64,000 nt of DNA from Sphagnum compactum (taxonomy: Eukaryota > Bryophyta > Sphagnopsida > Sphagnales): assembly GCA_965153455.1 (NCBI GenBank), contig OZ234501.1, forward strand, positions 2,604,001 to 2,668,000, written 5' to 3'. The notes below the pieces were generated by a model, which was not told the origin of the DNA, did no database searches, and worked only from the letters and a program-made list of their open reading frames with translations. The translations under genes and the position numbers were made by a program. Below, piece after piece: positions 1 to 10,956 of the stretch. The first letter of the stretch is position 1, and every line of letters starts with the position of its first letter.

Positions 1-883
1 AACGTGAGCAATTTCTTGGACGGCTTCCAATGTTTCCACCTATTGTCATGTAGACCCTCTTGCTTCCCCCTCACACTACCTATGTAAGTGAGTACCTATC
101 CCTAGGTCATAAGTAATATAAGTGGCTACAATGTCACATTTGCCATACCTCCTCTTAGTTGTACACACACACACATGTTAAACACCTCATGCAAAAATTA
201 GTCCTAAAAATGGGTGGTAGCACCTATCTATCTACCTTTGTGGTACCTCAATGAATAATGGATTTGAAGTTCAAGACTATGATGCATTGAAGAAAAGAAA
301 GTACCTACCTACATTGGAAATACAAACCCTTGATACCTAAGAGATAATGGACGAAGTAATCTACTCCAAAACTCCCAAATGGGAGGCCTCGTTGATTGTA
401 GGTTCCCATCCTTAATTACCTATATCAACTAAGTACTTGAACCGACCCCAAATTTTTTTAAATATTAATTTTTAAAAAATAAAAAATAAAAATATTCCAG
501 ACTTGAGACACATTCCAAAAGTAAGGACTACATGCCTAATGCCCACCTCAGCCCATCCCCAAATTATAATTCAAAAAAATTTCGTTATTTTTGTTCAAAA
601 CCCATTTTTGTGCTTAAACTAACAACATGTCTAACCCACGACAGAATTATTTCTTTATTTTAAAATTTTAAATTAAAACGCAGGAAGGTAGAGCCACCCA
701 TCACCAATCATGTACCTATCACCAAACAATTTCCAATATTTTCCTCATTCGTTCGTTAACCAAATTGAGCAAATTGTTTGAGCTTCAAAAGCAGAGGAAA
801 CAATGTGTAAATGATTTGACCCCATTTGAGTTTCGAAATGTTTGCTCACCAGCCTATTTACCCTAACTGTACCTGGAACAAGG
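1..883. other. Intergenic, AT-rich, no gene seen
   Basis: No frame shows a recognisable protein. The stretch has scattered A/T homopolymers and short CA and CTAC runs, and nothing with a clear function. Confidence 0.6.
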
Positions 884-1110
884 TTTTTTTTTTTTTTTCC
901 GAATCTTGTGATGTAGCTGAAGTGGCGATCATCCCATAAGATGATTTAGCCAGATTTGTCTTAGAAAAAAACCAGAATCCCTTCTATATTCTTGGCTATA
1001 CCTACTGGAACTAAAAATTATGGTGATTTGAAACACTTTTTTTTTCCTTCGAAATCTGTTGAATTTGGGCCATTTTCTTTTTCCAATGGGAAATCCTTTG
1101 CATGGGTGGA
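884..1110 (-). repeat. SINE-like repeat family, copy A
   Basis: A run of about 15 T (884-898) is followed by TGATGTAGCT, AAGTGGCGAT, CCCATAAGA, TTTAGCCA and, further on, CTATATTCTTGGCTA, ACTGGAAC and AATCCTTTGCATGG. The same blocks in the same order occur near 9.8, 20.9 and 43.3 kb, and inverted at 1.9 kb. Read on the minus strand the unit ends in GCTACATCACAA plus poly(A), which suggests a retroposon with a 3' poly(A) tail. No coding frame was recognised. Family assignment is inferred. Confidence 0.6.
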
Positions 1111-1259
1111 AATCATATTTTCAGGTGGAAATTTGACAAAATTTCGCCTCAAAATTTAAAATAAAAATAAACTACAAAAAAATTGTCCTGAAACCAGCCA
1201 AAAACCAAAACCACTTACACTGGTTCTAACCTACCCAACCAACCTGCTTTGGGCTTCAA

Positions 1260-1417
1260 GGCTATAGTAGGATTTGGGCATTTTAATTTGGGTTTCAAGG
1301 CTATAGTAGGATTTGGGCATTTTAATTTGGGTTTCAAGGCTATAGTTGGATTTTTGGGCATTTTAATTTGGGTTTCAAGGCTATAGTAGGATTTGGGCAT
1401 TTTAATTTGGGTTTCAA
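1260..1417. repeat. 39-bp tandem repeat, four copies
   Basis: The unit begins GGCTATAGTAGGATTTGGGC and ends TTGGGTTTCAA. It is repeated four times with almost no divergence; one copy carries an extra T in a T run. Because 39 is divisible by three, one minus-strand frame stays open and reads as a repeated 13-residue peptide. That is a by-product of the period, not evidence of a gene. Confidence 0.85.
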
Positions 1418-1849
1418 CTTGACTCTATGTGTGAGTGACATATGGAGTATTAGGCATTATGTGTTTAAAATAAGGTGTATGGGCATGTTTCATCAAACTG
1501 CATGCATCTAGATGAGACGTTCTACATCCAGTAATTTTTTATTTTTTTTAAGTTTCACGTTTTGAACCTTCTAAGCTACTTCATTACATATACCGCACCC
1601 ACTTTGTGAAAAAAAAAAAAAAAAAAGTCAGTCCAAAGTGCCATCAGTCAAAAGGAACAAAGAAGATAAAAGAATACAAAGTGATCAATCCTTTGTGCCA
1701 GCCTTTTTATTTGTTGGTGAGATTTTTCCAAAAAGAAAATAATAATAATTTGCAAATGAAAAAATGAGGTGATTTTTTGAGTATTTTCAATCGTTCAAAC
1801 TCGAAAAAAAGAAGTAAATACAAATTGACCCAATATTTCTATATTTGGT

Positions 1850-1981
1850 TCTCAATATTTAGCCTAAAATATAAAAGGATGCTTTAAATTTTATTTATTT
1901 TTCATATATTTCAAATTTGGCTAAATTTTCTTACTGATAGTCACCACTTTGGCTACATCACAAATTGACGAAAAAAAAAAA
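1850..1981 (+). repeat. SINE-like repeat family, copy E (inverted)
   Basis: Positions 1912-1981 read CAAATTTGGCTAAATTTTC, then CACTTTGGCTACATCACAAATTG and a poly(A) run (1971-1981). This is the reverse complement of the end shared by the copies at 0.9, 9.8, 20.9 and 43.3 kb. It is the only copy on this strand. The poly(A) sits directly after the conserved end, as expected of a retroposon 3' terminus. The left boundary is not defined. Confidence 0.6.
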
Positions 1982-4900
1982 CATTGCTTCATAAAAAGTC
2001 ATACCAAGCTAGCTTATAAAAGAAGTGGAGTTTCTCTCTTAAGAGAGAAATGGAAGAAAACTAGAGGGCATGCCCTATTGAATGAAGAGGGGAAAGGGTC
2101 AAAAGCAAATTGTGTTGATTGGGTAACACCACCTCTTGCCCACATGCCTACCGAGTAATTCTATTTCTTAATTACTCTTGAATCTTGATTCTTCCACAAC
2201 TTACATATAAATTAGTCATTTGTTCGCAATTTAAGTTCAATTGGTTGCAAATTTGTCCATGGTTGAATCATATTGCACACATGGATATGTATATTGTCAA
2301 TTTGGCCAGCACATGGCGTTTGAATCTAGAAATCTTGAGCAAGCAAGCAAGCAAGCAATCAAGGAAACAAAATTTGGTAAGTTTTGACTTGTAGAATGAA
2401 ATTCTTAGTGAATTTATAGTTATTATATCACAAAAATTGAGTAAAGGTCTAAGAGTGTTTGTTCTCTTTTGTCTCATTTTTTGGTATGTTGTTGTATAGA
2501 ATCCATCTAATCGGAACCCAAAAGGGCCCTACCCATTGTAGCATCAATATATTATGCTAGCTAGATGTTCATTTGGATGTGATCATGTTGTAACCCTAGT
2601 CTCAAAGCATGAGACACCTCGCTTTTACTTTGGCACCTGATGAGGTAGTGTGCACATTTTGTCATTTCACCATTTTCAAACCAACAAAGCAAAAGTTGTT
2701 GAATTTAGAATGATTTTCCATCCTTGAAAATTAATTAAAATTTTCATAAGTTATTTTTTCACAAGGACTTTGAAAATTAACCCACTTTGACCGGAAGAGT
2801 ATTGAGATAAGTGACCTTACTTACACAAGGTTTATTTTACCTCGGCCAATGTCATAGGTGCCCACTAATTCAACTAAAGGGAAAGTAACTATTTCCCAAT
2901 AAGCATGGATTGTGGAAACAACAAGCATAAAGACACAAGTGAGGTTTCGTGAACAAGTCTACTAAAAAAAAGTCATATGCCACAATTTTTATTATAACAA
3001 CTAGTGTTTCATGGATCAATTTTGTGCAACCAAGAAATATAAGCAAATATATTGTTAAATGAGCAAGGAACTTTTTTTAATCTATAGTTCGAACTCATTC
3101 TAAAGTTTGAAAATTCTTAATGCATCCATTAGGTCTTGGGCTAAGTCCTACCCTACAATTTTGAAATAAATTGAGTGATAATTCATTAGCACAATTGTTA
3201 CACAAAGTTTATTGCATGTGCATAACTAGTCTATTTTGTAATGCGAATATATGTCCCATCATTATACAAATAAATGTGGCTTAGATATTTTGTTTAGAGA
3301 ACTCAAAACCAATCTATTTTTACTAGCTATATATATAACCTTTAATCCTTAAACTTTAAAGGGAAAATAATTCCACTAAAAACATGAGGACCTAAACAAT
3401 TAATAATTATAGTAGTTAATCATTGTTGTCATGTCAATTGCAATAACCATTTTGCAACATAAATAACAATGTTTGTCGTCATCAACATTGATTTTAATGC
3501 CTAAGGGAGTAACTATGTTTTAAAATTTTCATTACATGTGTCAAAGAGGGTATTATTTGTAGGGTATTATGTGAAGGAGCTATACCCTATATTAGTTAAA
3601 TGTGGAAAACAAACATATTCCTATTAAAATTAAATTATTATTTTAATCCAACAACCAATATATGGGACCTTACATTTTTATTCAGATAATTTTTTACCAC
3701 AAAAAAAAAGTGACACCCCAAGGTCTAACATTACTAAGCAATTAAATATTAGGTGTATGTATCAAGTCTTGTACCCACCAAGTTCCATCTTTAGCCCTCC
3801 TTGTCACCAAAAAGATTATAAAATGGTCATTTCATTGCCAAACTTCCAAATGTTGTATGGAGCTATTATAATGCACTATCTATAGCCACAACCACAGTTT
3901 ACTTGAAAAAAATTGAGGCTATATAATCATTTGACTAGTAATTTTTTAAACTATATAACGATCGAATATATGTCTTAACATATGCAATCTAACCACAACT
4001 ATTTATGCTTTGCTTTGCAATCAAAATTTAGCCATTTATTTGAAATATCAACATATCCACACAAAAATGTGGCACATAACCTAGATGATCAACTTCAACA
4101 TTAAAATTCATTGTTTCATGAATAATTATGTAATGAGCAAAGTTAATCAAATCGTGAAATTGAATAGACATATTGCCTTAGAGTGAAGATTCATTATCAT
4201 AACAATTGCAACATGCATTTTTTAATATATTTTAGTTTTGTTATCACAAAAGCATACAAATGCATCCTTAACTTGTGCAAATGTGTTAAGGAGTGCATTG
4301 CTTTTAAGTAGTAATAATGTGATGACATTCAATCCAAAATATGATTCCATAATAATGATCAAAGACAATTTACATGTAGCATTGTTGTTCTAGGTTAATC
4401 CATCACCATCTCCAAAATGAGGAGGATGCCACATTCAAAATGCACACATTGCACAAAGTTGATCATAAAAATTCATCTAGTTTTGATAAGCAATATTTTA
4501 ATGCGTTTAGTTTCCATTATATCTCCCAATTCAATAAATTTTCATGTCCTTTGAGTTTATGGTTAAAATATCCACACCAAGATTTTGAAATATTTTCAAT
4601 ATTAAACAGTAAAGATAATTGGAGAACATCAATACTGTAACATTTTCCAATGTGCCATAGAAGCCAAAATATGATGAAGAGGCGTAATGAGATTGGATAA
4701 AGGTATTAACTTTCATTTTAAGGCATAGGATGGCATGGACCTTGTTACACCAACCTTGGAACAATTTCCTTATGGTAGATGTTAGTGTTAGTAATAACTT
4801 ATAATCACCATTTGCCCCCAAGTTTCCCTAATTCCAATTCACCTAACATTGATTTAACATCATTTTAAACTTTTGTTTATTTGTATTTTTTATTAATGTT

Positions 4901-5270
4901 ATCCCTAACATCATCACTTCATAACTATCACCATATCATGTTGTTTGTACTATCAAAATGTTTGATTGTTTTGTTCTTGCACCAAGTGACTGTCTTTTTC
5001 TACCCTTCTATCCTTGTAGGTTGAAAACACAAAGCACATTCATTTGCCTTTCTCTTCCTTTCGCCTCAAGAATCTTGCCCTTCGCCTTTCAATGTGATGT
5101 TTTGAAAAGATTAGGCACTTTCATTGCCTTCCTTTTGCTTGGTGGACTTTTCCCCCTACCTTTCGATGTGATGTTCTTAGCAAGTAGTACGCAAATTCAC
5201 TAACACAAATTAGTTTGTTGTTGTATGAAACAAAGATTCATCACCATTTGAACAATAAAACTTCAAGATT
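1982..5270. other. Intergenic, AT-rich, no gene seen
   Basis: A long AT-rich stretch without a supportable gene. Around 4531-4821 the minus strand gives a 96-residue open frame (LFQGWCNKVHAILCLK and onwards) that vaguely recalls a copia gag N-terminal region. The match is too weak to call. A TCTCTCTTAAGAGAGA palindrome lies near 2032-2047. Confidence 0.5.
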
Positions 5271-5910
5271 CAAGAAGGGCCCCAATCAAGACTTAGAAAG
5301 TTCATATGTTGATTATGGGTTGGGTCTACAACATGTTTGCTTCCTTGGTTGTCATCTATAGGTCCAACATAATAGTGTAAATTGAAAAGGAGTAGAAATT
5401 TGTATAGATTGCAAAGCAATAATGCAAATTTAGATGAAGAACTAAAGGGGTGAACAGTCAAGAAAGCGAGTAAAGTGTTTAGGCCTAGTGGTGTTAATAT
5501 GAGGTTAAAACACTTTGTTTACTCATGTTAAGTTCAGATTTTGATTTCAATAGGAAAACTAGTTTCATGTTTATTTTTTGCAAGAAGGGTCACATTTAAG
5601 ATTCAAAAGATACATATGTTGGCTTTGTGATATATTTATTTCCTTGGTTGTTGTTTATGAATGTAACATAATAGCGTTCAAAGTTGTGTAAACAAAGGAA
5701 AAGTAAAACTTGGTACATATTGCAAAATGCAATAATCTAATACTAGATGACGGACTTGAAAGGCATTTGTGCAAGTGGGTACAAGAGGGGGGGGGGGGGG
5801 GGGGGGTGAATATAACACCAAGGTTTGGTGGTTGCTAACATGAAACTAAAGGACTATATTTGTTCATGTTAGGTTAATATTTTGATTTCAATAGAAAAAT
5901 TATGTTTTGT
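5271..5910. repeat. Diverged tandem duplication of about 310 bp
   Basis: Two adjacent blocks (about 5271-5580 and 5581-5910) share ordered segments: CAAGAAGGG, CATATGTTG, TTCCTTGGTTGT, AACATAATAG, TTGCAAA.GCAATAAT and CATGTTA.GTT, ending in TTTTGATTTCAATAG. They are one tandem duplication, since diverged by substitutions and indels. No coding content was recognised. Confidence 0.6.
5787..5806 (+). repeat. Poly(G) run of 20
   Basis: An uninterrupted G20 tract inside the second block of the 5.3-5.9 kb duplication; the other block has only a short GGGG there. Such a tract can form G-quadruplex structures and is prone to length errors in sequencing. Confidence 0.9.
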
Positions 5911-7514
5911 TGTTGACATTAGAAGTTAACTAATGCTAGTGTATCAGTTTATTAACATTGCACATTATATAAACATCCATGTTAAAAAAATGTATCAAAA
6001 CATTTTAGGTGTAATTATATGATGTATGTATTGCATCTTAACAATTAACTTAAGATTGAATTGCTTTTGAGTGTGATTGGACCTTTAGTGAACCATATGT
6101 ATATAACACATGTTAACATTGAGTTCACACAATATAAGCATGGATGTTTGGGTGCAATCACAATAACAAGCGTAATCAATATTTGCAATCACAATGTTTT
6201 AATCTCAAAAGCTATATTCATGTTGGAAGTTTTTAAAGTGTTTACATAATAATATTCTTATAATATTATGGAAACATGCGAAATATATTGAGTTTAGGGT
6301 ATTCAAAAACATTCATAAAGCTTTGTAACCAATGTGTTTTTTTCTTTTGCATAAACATATCTACTTCATTAATAATGTGCTATATATCCATGACACTTTC
6401 ATAAACCAATGTTTTAGAATTGATATGAACTCAACTTCTAGCATGTTTTTTTGGGCTAAAAGTAAACACATCTTCAATACTAATAGGGTTTCCAACATGG
6501 CTTATGCTATACATTTGGTTAGGATTTGTGCTAGAGTTTGAAGAATTTATATTTTAACAACCAAACTTTAGTCTCTATGCACACTCTTGTGATTAAACTC
6601 ATGTACATACATCGTGAGGGCATGTGACCTTCTTCAAGGATGCAAGACTTTTAGCAAGACTCAACCACCAAATCAATATTCATATTTCAAAATTGACAAT
6701 GCTTGCAAGCATGGAATTGTGCCTAAACTTTGCCTAACCATTAAATGCCATCCGTTTGAATAAGTTGCTTAAAATGAAGATTTAACAAGGCCAATAAAGC
6801 TTTCATTGGATATCTCTTGCATGAGTCCGTCATTTCTTAAACATCAACATGTGACCAAAAATCGATAGATTCTTCTTCAACACAATGAAATGAGGTATGA
6901 AATTATACATTAGGATGAATATCGATAGAATTCACATTCTCTCTTTGTTTACGATCTGACACTTGCCACCCATCATACCATCAATTTGGGAATTCATCTT
7001 CTTGGCACCAAATGACCAACTACCCAACAAACTTGATGTTTATCATCTTAAATTCCATTTAGCGCATTAAATTGCATTTACATGGTGCTCGCATCCTAAT
7101 ACAAATTACAAAGCTTGAAAGTAATCTAAGACATAGGCTTTAGAAAACTTCTTTGATGAATTAATCGGAATTAAGTTATGAGTAAAAAGAAACATATTTT
7201 GGGCACCAGTTTTTGGACCTATGTTTCCAATCTCATGCTTATGTGCAGTTACATTCATAAAGTCAATTGAAATGGGTATCAAAATTTGGAAAATTGGGGA
7301 CCAATGACAAAGGGGGTTCAAACATTCAAACTCCATTTTTGACTAGTTTTGGAAAGCCGTAGGGGAGTGTTTCATTCCTCCTTTTTCTTTCACTATGTTG
7401 ACATTCATCCTCACTTTTGTCACTTGTCCTTAGTTTCTGCTAAATTTGGGCATTCTCGTCCCTACTTCTGACAACTTGGTGGAAAATTTTATTAGGTAGC
7501 TCAGTGCACTTTGG
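5911..7514. other. Intergenic, AT-rich, no gene seen
   Basis: No protein family recognised in any frame. Short open frames here are AT-rich and lack motifs. Confidence 0.5.
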
Positions 7515-7922
7515 CCACCGGTGTTGAACCCACCTTCAACCTAACTTCCGATTTTATACCCTCCGGATCCGGGTTTCTGAAAGCTTTTAGAAACCAAGGA
7601 ACCCCCCCCCATTCGTTCCGGGTTTTACGAAAAAATCAAAAAAAAAAAAATAACCGCCGGTCCCGCCGGGCTGAAAATTCTCAAAGGACCGGCGAGTGGG
7701 TCCTGAAAGAAACGGTTAGGAACCGGCGGTTCAAGGTAGGTTCTTTGACGAGTTCATCCATTTGTTTAGAGCCGTGGGTATGAGTAACAACTTCACAACC
7801 AGTTCGGTTAGATATTTTGAGACCTACATTGGGGGGGGGGCCATATACCTGACCTTTATGCCCGCCGGTTCTTTCCTTGAAATATTGGGAGACCCACCCA
7901 CCACCCAACACCGGTGTTTACT
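7515..7922. mobile_element. Candidate small inverted-repeat element, GC-richer than flanks
   Basis: A block of about 400 bp, clearly GC-richer than the AT-rich DNA on both sides. It begins with CCACCGGTGTTG and ends with CAACACCGGTG, so the ends are inverted repeats of about 11 bp. The inside is rich in CCGG words and has G/C homopolymers. No transposase was recognised and no clear target-site duplication was found. A non-autonomous DNA transposon is the best guess; an unrelated GC-rich insertion is possible. Confidence 0.35.
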
Positions 7923-8197
7923 TGTATACCACAACAATACTTGGTAACTTAAAATAGAGAAAAGCTTTTAAGAAAAAAGGTTCTCATGTGCTCTCAACTT
8001 CCGCATTAATTATTTTATTTGTAAAAATGTTGATTTTTTTGTTAAATTTTTTTGTGAAGGAACATAAAGAATATTTTGGACTATTGAAGAAAAAAAAATT
8101 AAAAAATTAAAAAAAATTATATATATATATATAAAATGTGGAATCCTCAAAAACAATATTGGTCCCAAGCAAAATGACAAAATTCAACATATAAGTG

Positions 8198-8201
<4 letters not shown>

Positions 8202-8232
<31 letters not shown>
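8202..8232 (+). repeat. (TG)n microsatellite
   Basis: About 15 uninterrupted TG units. Open frames that run through it consist of alternating Cys-Val or Thr-His and are not genes. Confidence 0.95.
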
Positions 8233-8234
<2 letters not shown>

Positions 8235-8336
8235 CATTCCAATCATGAAGATGAAATCCTCTTTTGGGCTGGAAAATAAAAACTTTTGTTCCAAGCCAAA
8301 TAGGCAAAGACAAAAACATCCATTATTGAGCACTAA

Positions 8337-8618
8337 AGGTGCATTCACACTTGATTTTAAGTCAGTGTTCAATGAAAATCTAGGTGGCATCCTAGGTGGC
8401 ACCCAATGTCAAATGGGCAATAGCTTAATGTGAAGTGAATGTGAAATTTTCATGGTGAAGGTGCAATTCATTCATACTTGTGTGAAATTTTATGTTAAGT
8501 TAAACATTCACTTCACATTTAAGGCTATATCACCTAATTTTTTATTGTGTGCCACATAGGATGATGCCACCTAGATTTTATTTGAACAACTGACTTCACA
8601 TCAAGTGTGAATGCAGTA
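8337..8618. mobile_element. MITE-like element with long terminal inverted repeats
   Basis: The left arm (TGCATTCACACTTGAT, then AAGTCAGTGTTCAA, AAAATCTAGGTGGCATC and TGGCAC) recurs as the reverse complement at the right end (GTGCCACATAGGATGATGCC, then CTAGATTTTA and TCAAGTGTGAATGCA). The arms pair over about 65 bp with few mismatches. A second inner inverted pair (GTGAAGTGAATGTGAAATTT with AACATTCACTTCACATTT) makes the whole 282 bp able to fold back. TAA lies just outside both ends (8334-8336 and 8619-8621), which would fit a PIF/Harbinger-type 3-bp target duplication. It encodes nothing. Confidence 0.7.
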
Positions 8619-9029
8619 TAAGACTAAAAGAGGCAACATTCATTTGGAACATGTATTTGTTTGTTTGTTTGTTTGGGGGAATTTTCTTTTTGAAGAGACT
8701 TTCCAACTCAATAGGCACAAAACGTTAACAAAATACATCCAAATTGAATTAAAAGAAAACAAACTAAAAGTAAGATCTCTTTGGAATCCGTTGAACTACT
8801 TAAAGCTTTTTTGCTTCTTTCCAGAATCCCCAATTTGTCCATGCTTGTGTAAAGCTCTCCATAGCTTGTTTTTTTGGGGCGGAAATTTCTGTGATACCCG
8901 GAGGGTACTTGATGGGTATATGAACAACTCAAAAACCCATATCCTGAAAACACTTTTTCAATGTATTCATGTCACTCTCATGTGTAGCCAACCCTGGTTG
9001 TTAGATATGTATTACACCGTTCACGGGTA

Positions 9030-9150
9030 TCTATCTATCTACCTACCTACCTACCTACCCATTAGTCACAACTTGTGTAACCTACCTATTACATAGTACC
9101 CGCTTAGATTCCTTACGAACCTACCTACCTACCTACCTACCTACCTACCT
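9030..9150. repeat. (CTAT)n / (CTAC)n tetranucleotide repeats
   Basis: CTAT units followed by CTAC units at 9030-9059, and a second CTAC run at 9120-9150. Similar CTAC/GTAG runs recur at about 39.2-39.3 and 42.54-42.56 kb, so this tetranucleotide is common in the region. Confidence 0.9.
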
Positions 9151-9734
9151 CCATAGTAGCCACCTATGATGCGTACCCACTTACATATAGGTAGTTACTT
9201 AACTAATGTGAGGCAGAAGTAAGAGTTGAAACCTTGGTAACTTAGTTGAATGGACTCATAATGGGTTTCCAATGGATGGTGCACTGGTGGGTATGGATGG
9301 GGTCATATAATTTTTATTTATTTTGGCTCTCGGCCGCCTCCGAAGTTTATCGCTGCACTTTGATATGTAAGGATACTCCTCGGGACAAAAGAAAGAAAAA
9401 AAAAAAAAACATGCACACATACGCCGCTCTAGTTAGTTCTTCGATTGGAACAAACAACGTTCCATTTGTTTTGGTCATTTTTTTTGTTGTGGTCTCTCAC
9501 ATGGCAAGGCTTTAATTTTGAGATGGGACCCGTTGGGAATTTGCGTCATTACCGATATCCACCAAACCACACGCAAGTTTTGTCAGTTCTAAGTGGACCG
9601 TCCACACCGACCAACAAACTCGTCCACACCGACCAACAAACTCGAACATATAGGTAGTGTGCATTCACATGTGCACAAATGATTAGGTAAGAAGTGTACA
9701 CACACACACACCATACTCTCAACGTTTCATAAAG

Positions 9735-10020
9735 TTTTTTTTTTTTTTTTTTTTTTTTTGTCTTTTTGTTTTTTGCAATTTTATATGATGTAGCCACACT
9801 CGGGAATCATCCCACAAAAGGAATTAGCCAAATTTGGCTATTGGTCTGAGAGGAAATTAGAGAACATTTTAAGAATCCCCCCTCTACATATTTTTGCAAC
9901 TGGTGGAACCTATTATTGTCTAAATATGACAATTTAAGAAAAAAAAACCCTTGAAATTTGGCAACGTTGACACATTTTTTAAAAATAAAAATAAAAAATA
10001 AAAAATCCTTTGTATGAGTC
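9735..10020 (-). repeat. SINE-like repeat family, copy B
   Basis: A long T run (about 9735-9759) leads into ATGATGTAGCC, then ATCATCCCACAAAAGGAATT, AGCCAAATTTGG, CTACATATTTTTGC, ACTGGTGGAACCTATT, TTTGGCAACGTT and AAATCCTTTGTATG. This is the block order of copies A, C and D. On the minus strand the unit ends in poly(A). Confidence 0.6.
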
Positions 10021-10742
10021 GCACTGGATTTTTGGGGGTCACCAAATGGTGAAAATTCACCCAAAAGGAAAAAGCCAAAGCTGCTTCATAGTGCAATCTA
10101 CAAAACATTTAGATTGAACTTAGCTGGTATGACATGAGGCAACACCAATCTTGTCAGAACCTGAGTTTTAAAATTTAAAAAAAAGACTAGATTTAGAAAG
10201 GAAAAACAAAAGGGACAATTTTATTAAAATGTTTGGTTTTCGGAAGAGAACTTCCGTTTAGAAATTTTAAAATATACTCTTCACCGAACTAAATGCGGAT
10301 GAGTGTATTTGGGGTTTTGATGCGGTTTTTTTTGGATGATGGATGAAGTTACGTCACACAATTGAACCAAAAAATTATCACTCTCATCCCTGATTCCTCG
10401 ATTCATACACAATACTGTGAGATGAAAATTTTAAAATACTTTGGATGAAGTTTATAGCCTTGAAATATGGCAAAACTCAGCAGCAATGAAATGTCGTTTG
10501 CACTATATTTTGGATAAAAGTGAAGGCTTTTTTAAATGATGTGCAACGGAGTTTGGACTTTTAAAATATTTTTGGCTATTTTTTCTCTAATTTAAATTTA
10601 TTTCTTTTGCAAAATAGCCAAAACTTCTCCACCTTTAAGCTTGACTTAACATGCCACGTAAGTATTCCAGGTCAGCTATTTATTTTTTCGACGGACAAAC
10701 CGGTGTAAGTGCGAGCACGGACATTTTATATTGTTGAACTGT

Positions 10743-10956
10743 AGGTTCGAAACGTGTGTTAGGTTCGGAAAAAGGTAGGTTCGGGAAGATGGACGTAGGT
10801 TCGGAAGATGGGTGAGGTTCGGAGGTAAAAGTTAGGTTCGAGAGGTTAGTCCCAGGTTCGGAGTGGAAGTTTGGTTCAGTAACACGGTTTTATGTTTTGA
10901 ACTTATGTTCCACTCTGAAGGTAATGTTACGTTCGGGAGGCTAGTACTAGGTTCGG
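10743..10956 (+). promoter_or_regulatory. AGGTTCG motif array upstream of the VAP gene
   Basis: Seven AGGTTCG words start at 10743, 10761, 10777, 10797, 10815, 10834 and 10854, spaced 16-20 bp. ACGTTCGGG (about 10930) and AGGTTCGGG (about 10949) follow. The spacers vary (GAAGATGG, GAGG, TAAAAGT), so the word is better conserved than the spacing. It sits where base composition changes from AT-rich intergenic to GC-richer leader DNA. A cis-regulatory array or a short minisatellite are both possible. Confidence 0.45.

Noticed and set aside
1215-1400. Open frame with a repeated 13-residue peptide (CPNPTIALKPKLK)
   Set aside because: It arises from a 39-bp tandem repeat whose period is a multiple of three; there is no other coding evidence.
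4531-4821. Possible copia gag fragment
   Set aside because: Only vague resemblance (GWCNKVHAILCL), with no neighbouring protease, integrase or RT blocks.
9597-9645. 22-bp direct repeat (TCCACACCGACCAACAAACT plus two bases, twice), considered as a CRISPR-like or attachment site
   Set aside because: The two copies are directly adjacent without spacers, in a plant nuclear context; it is a simple duplication.
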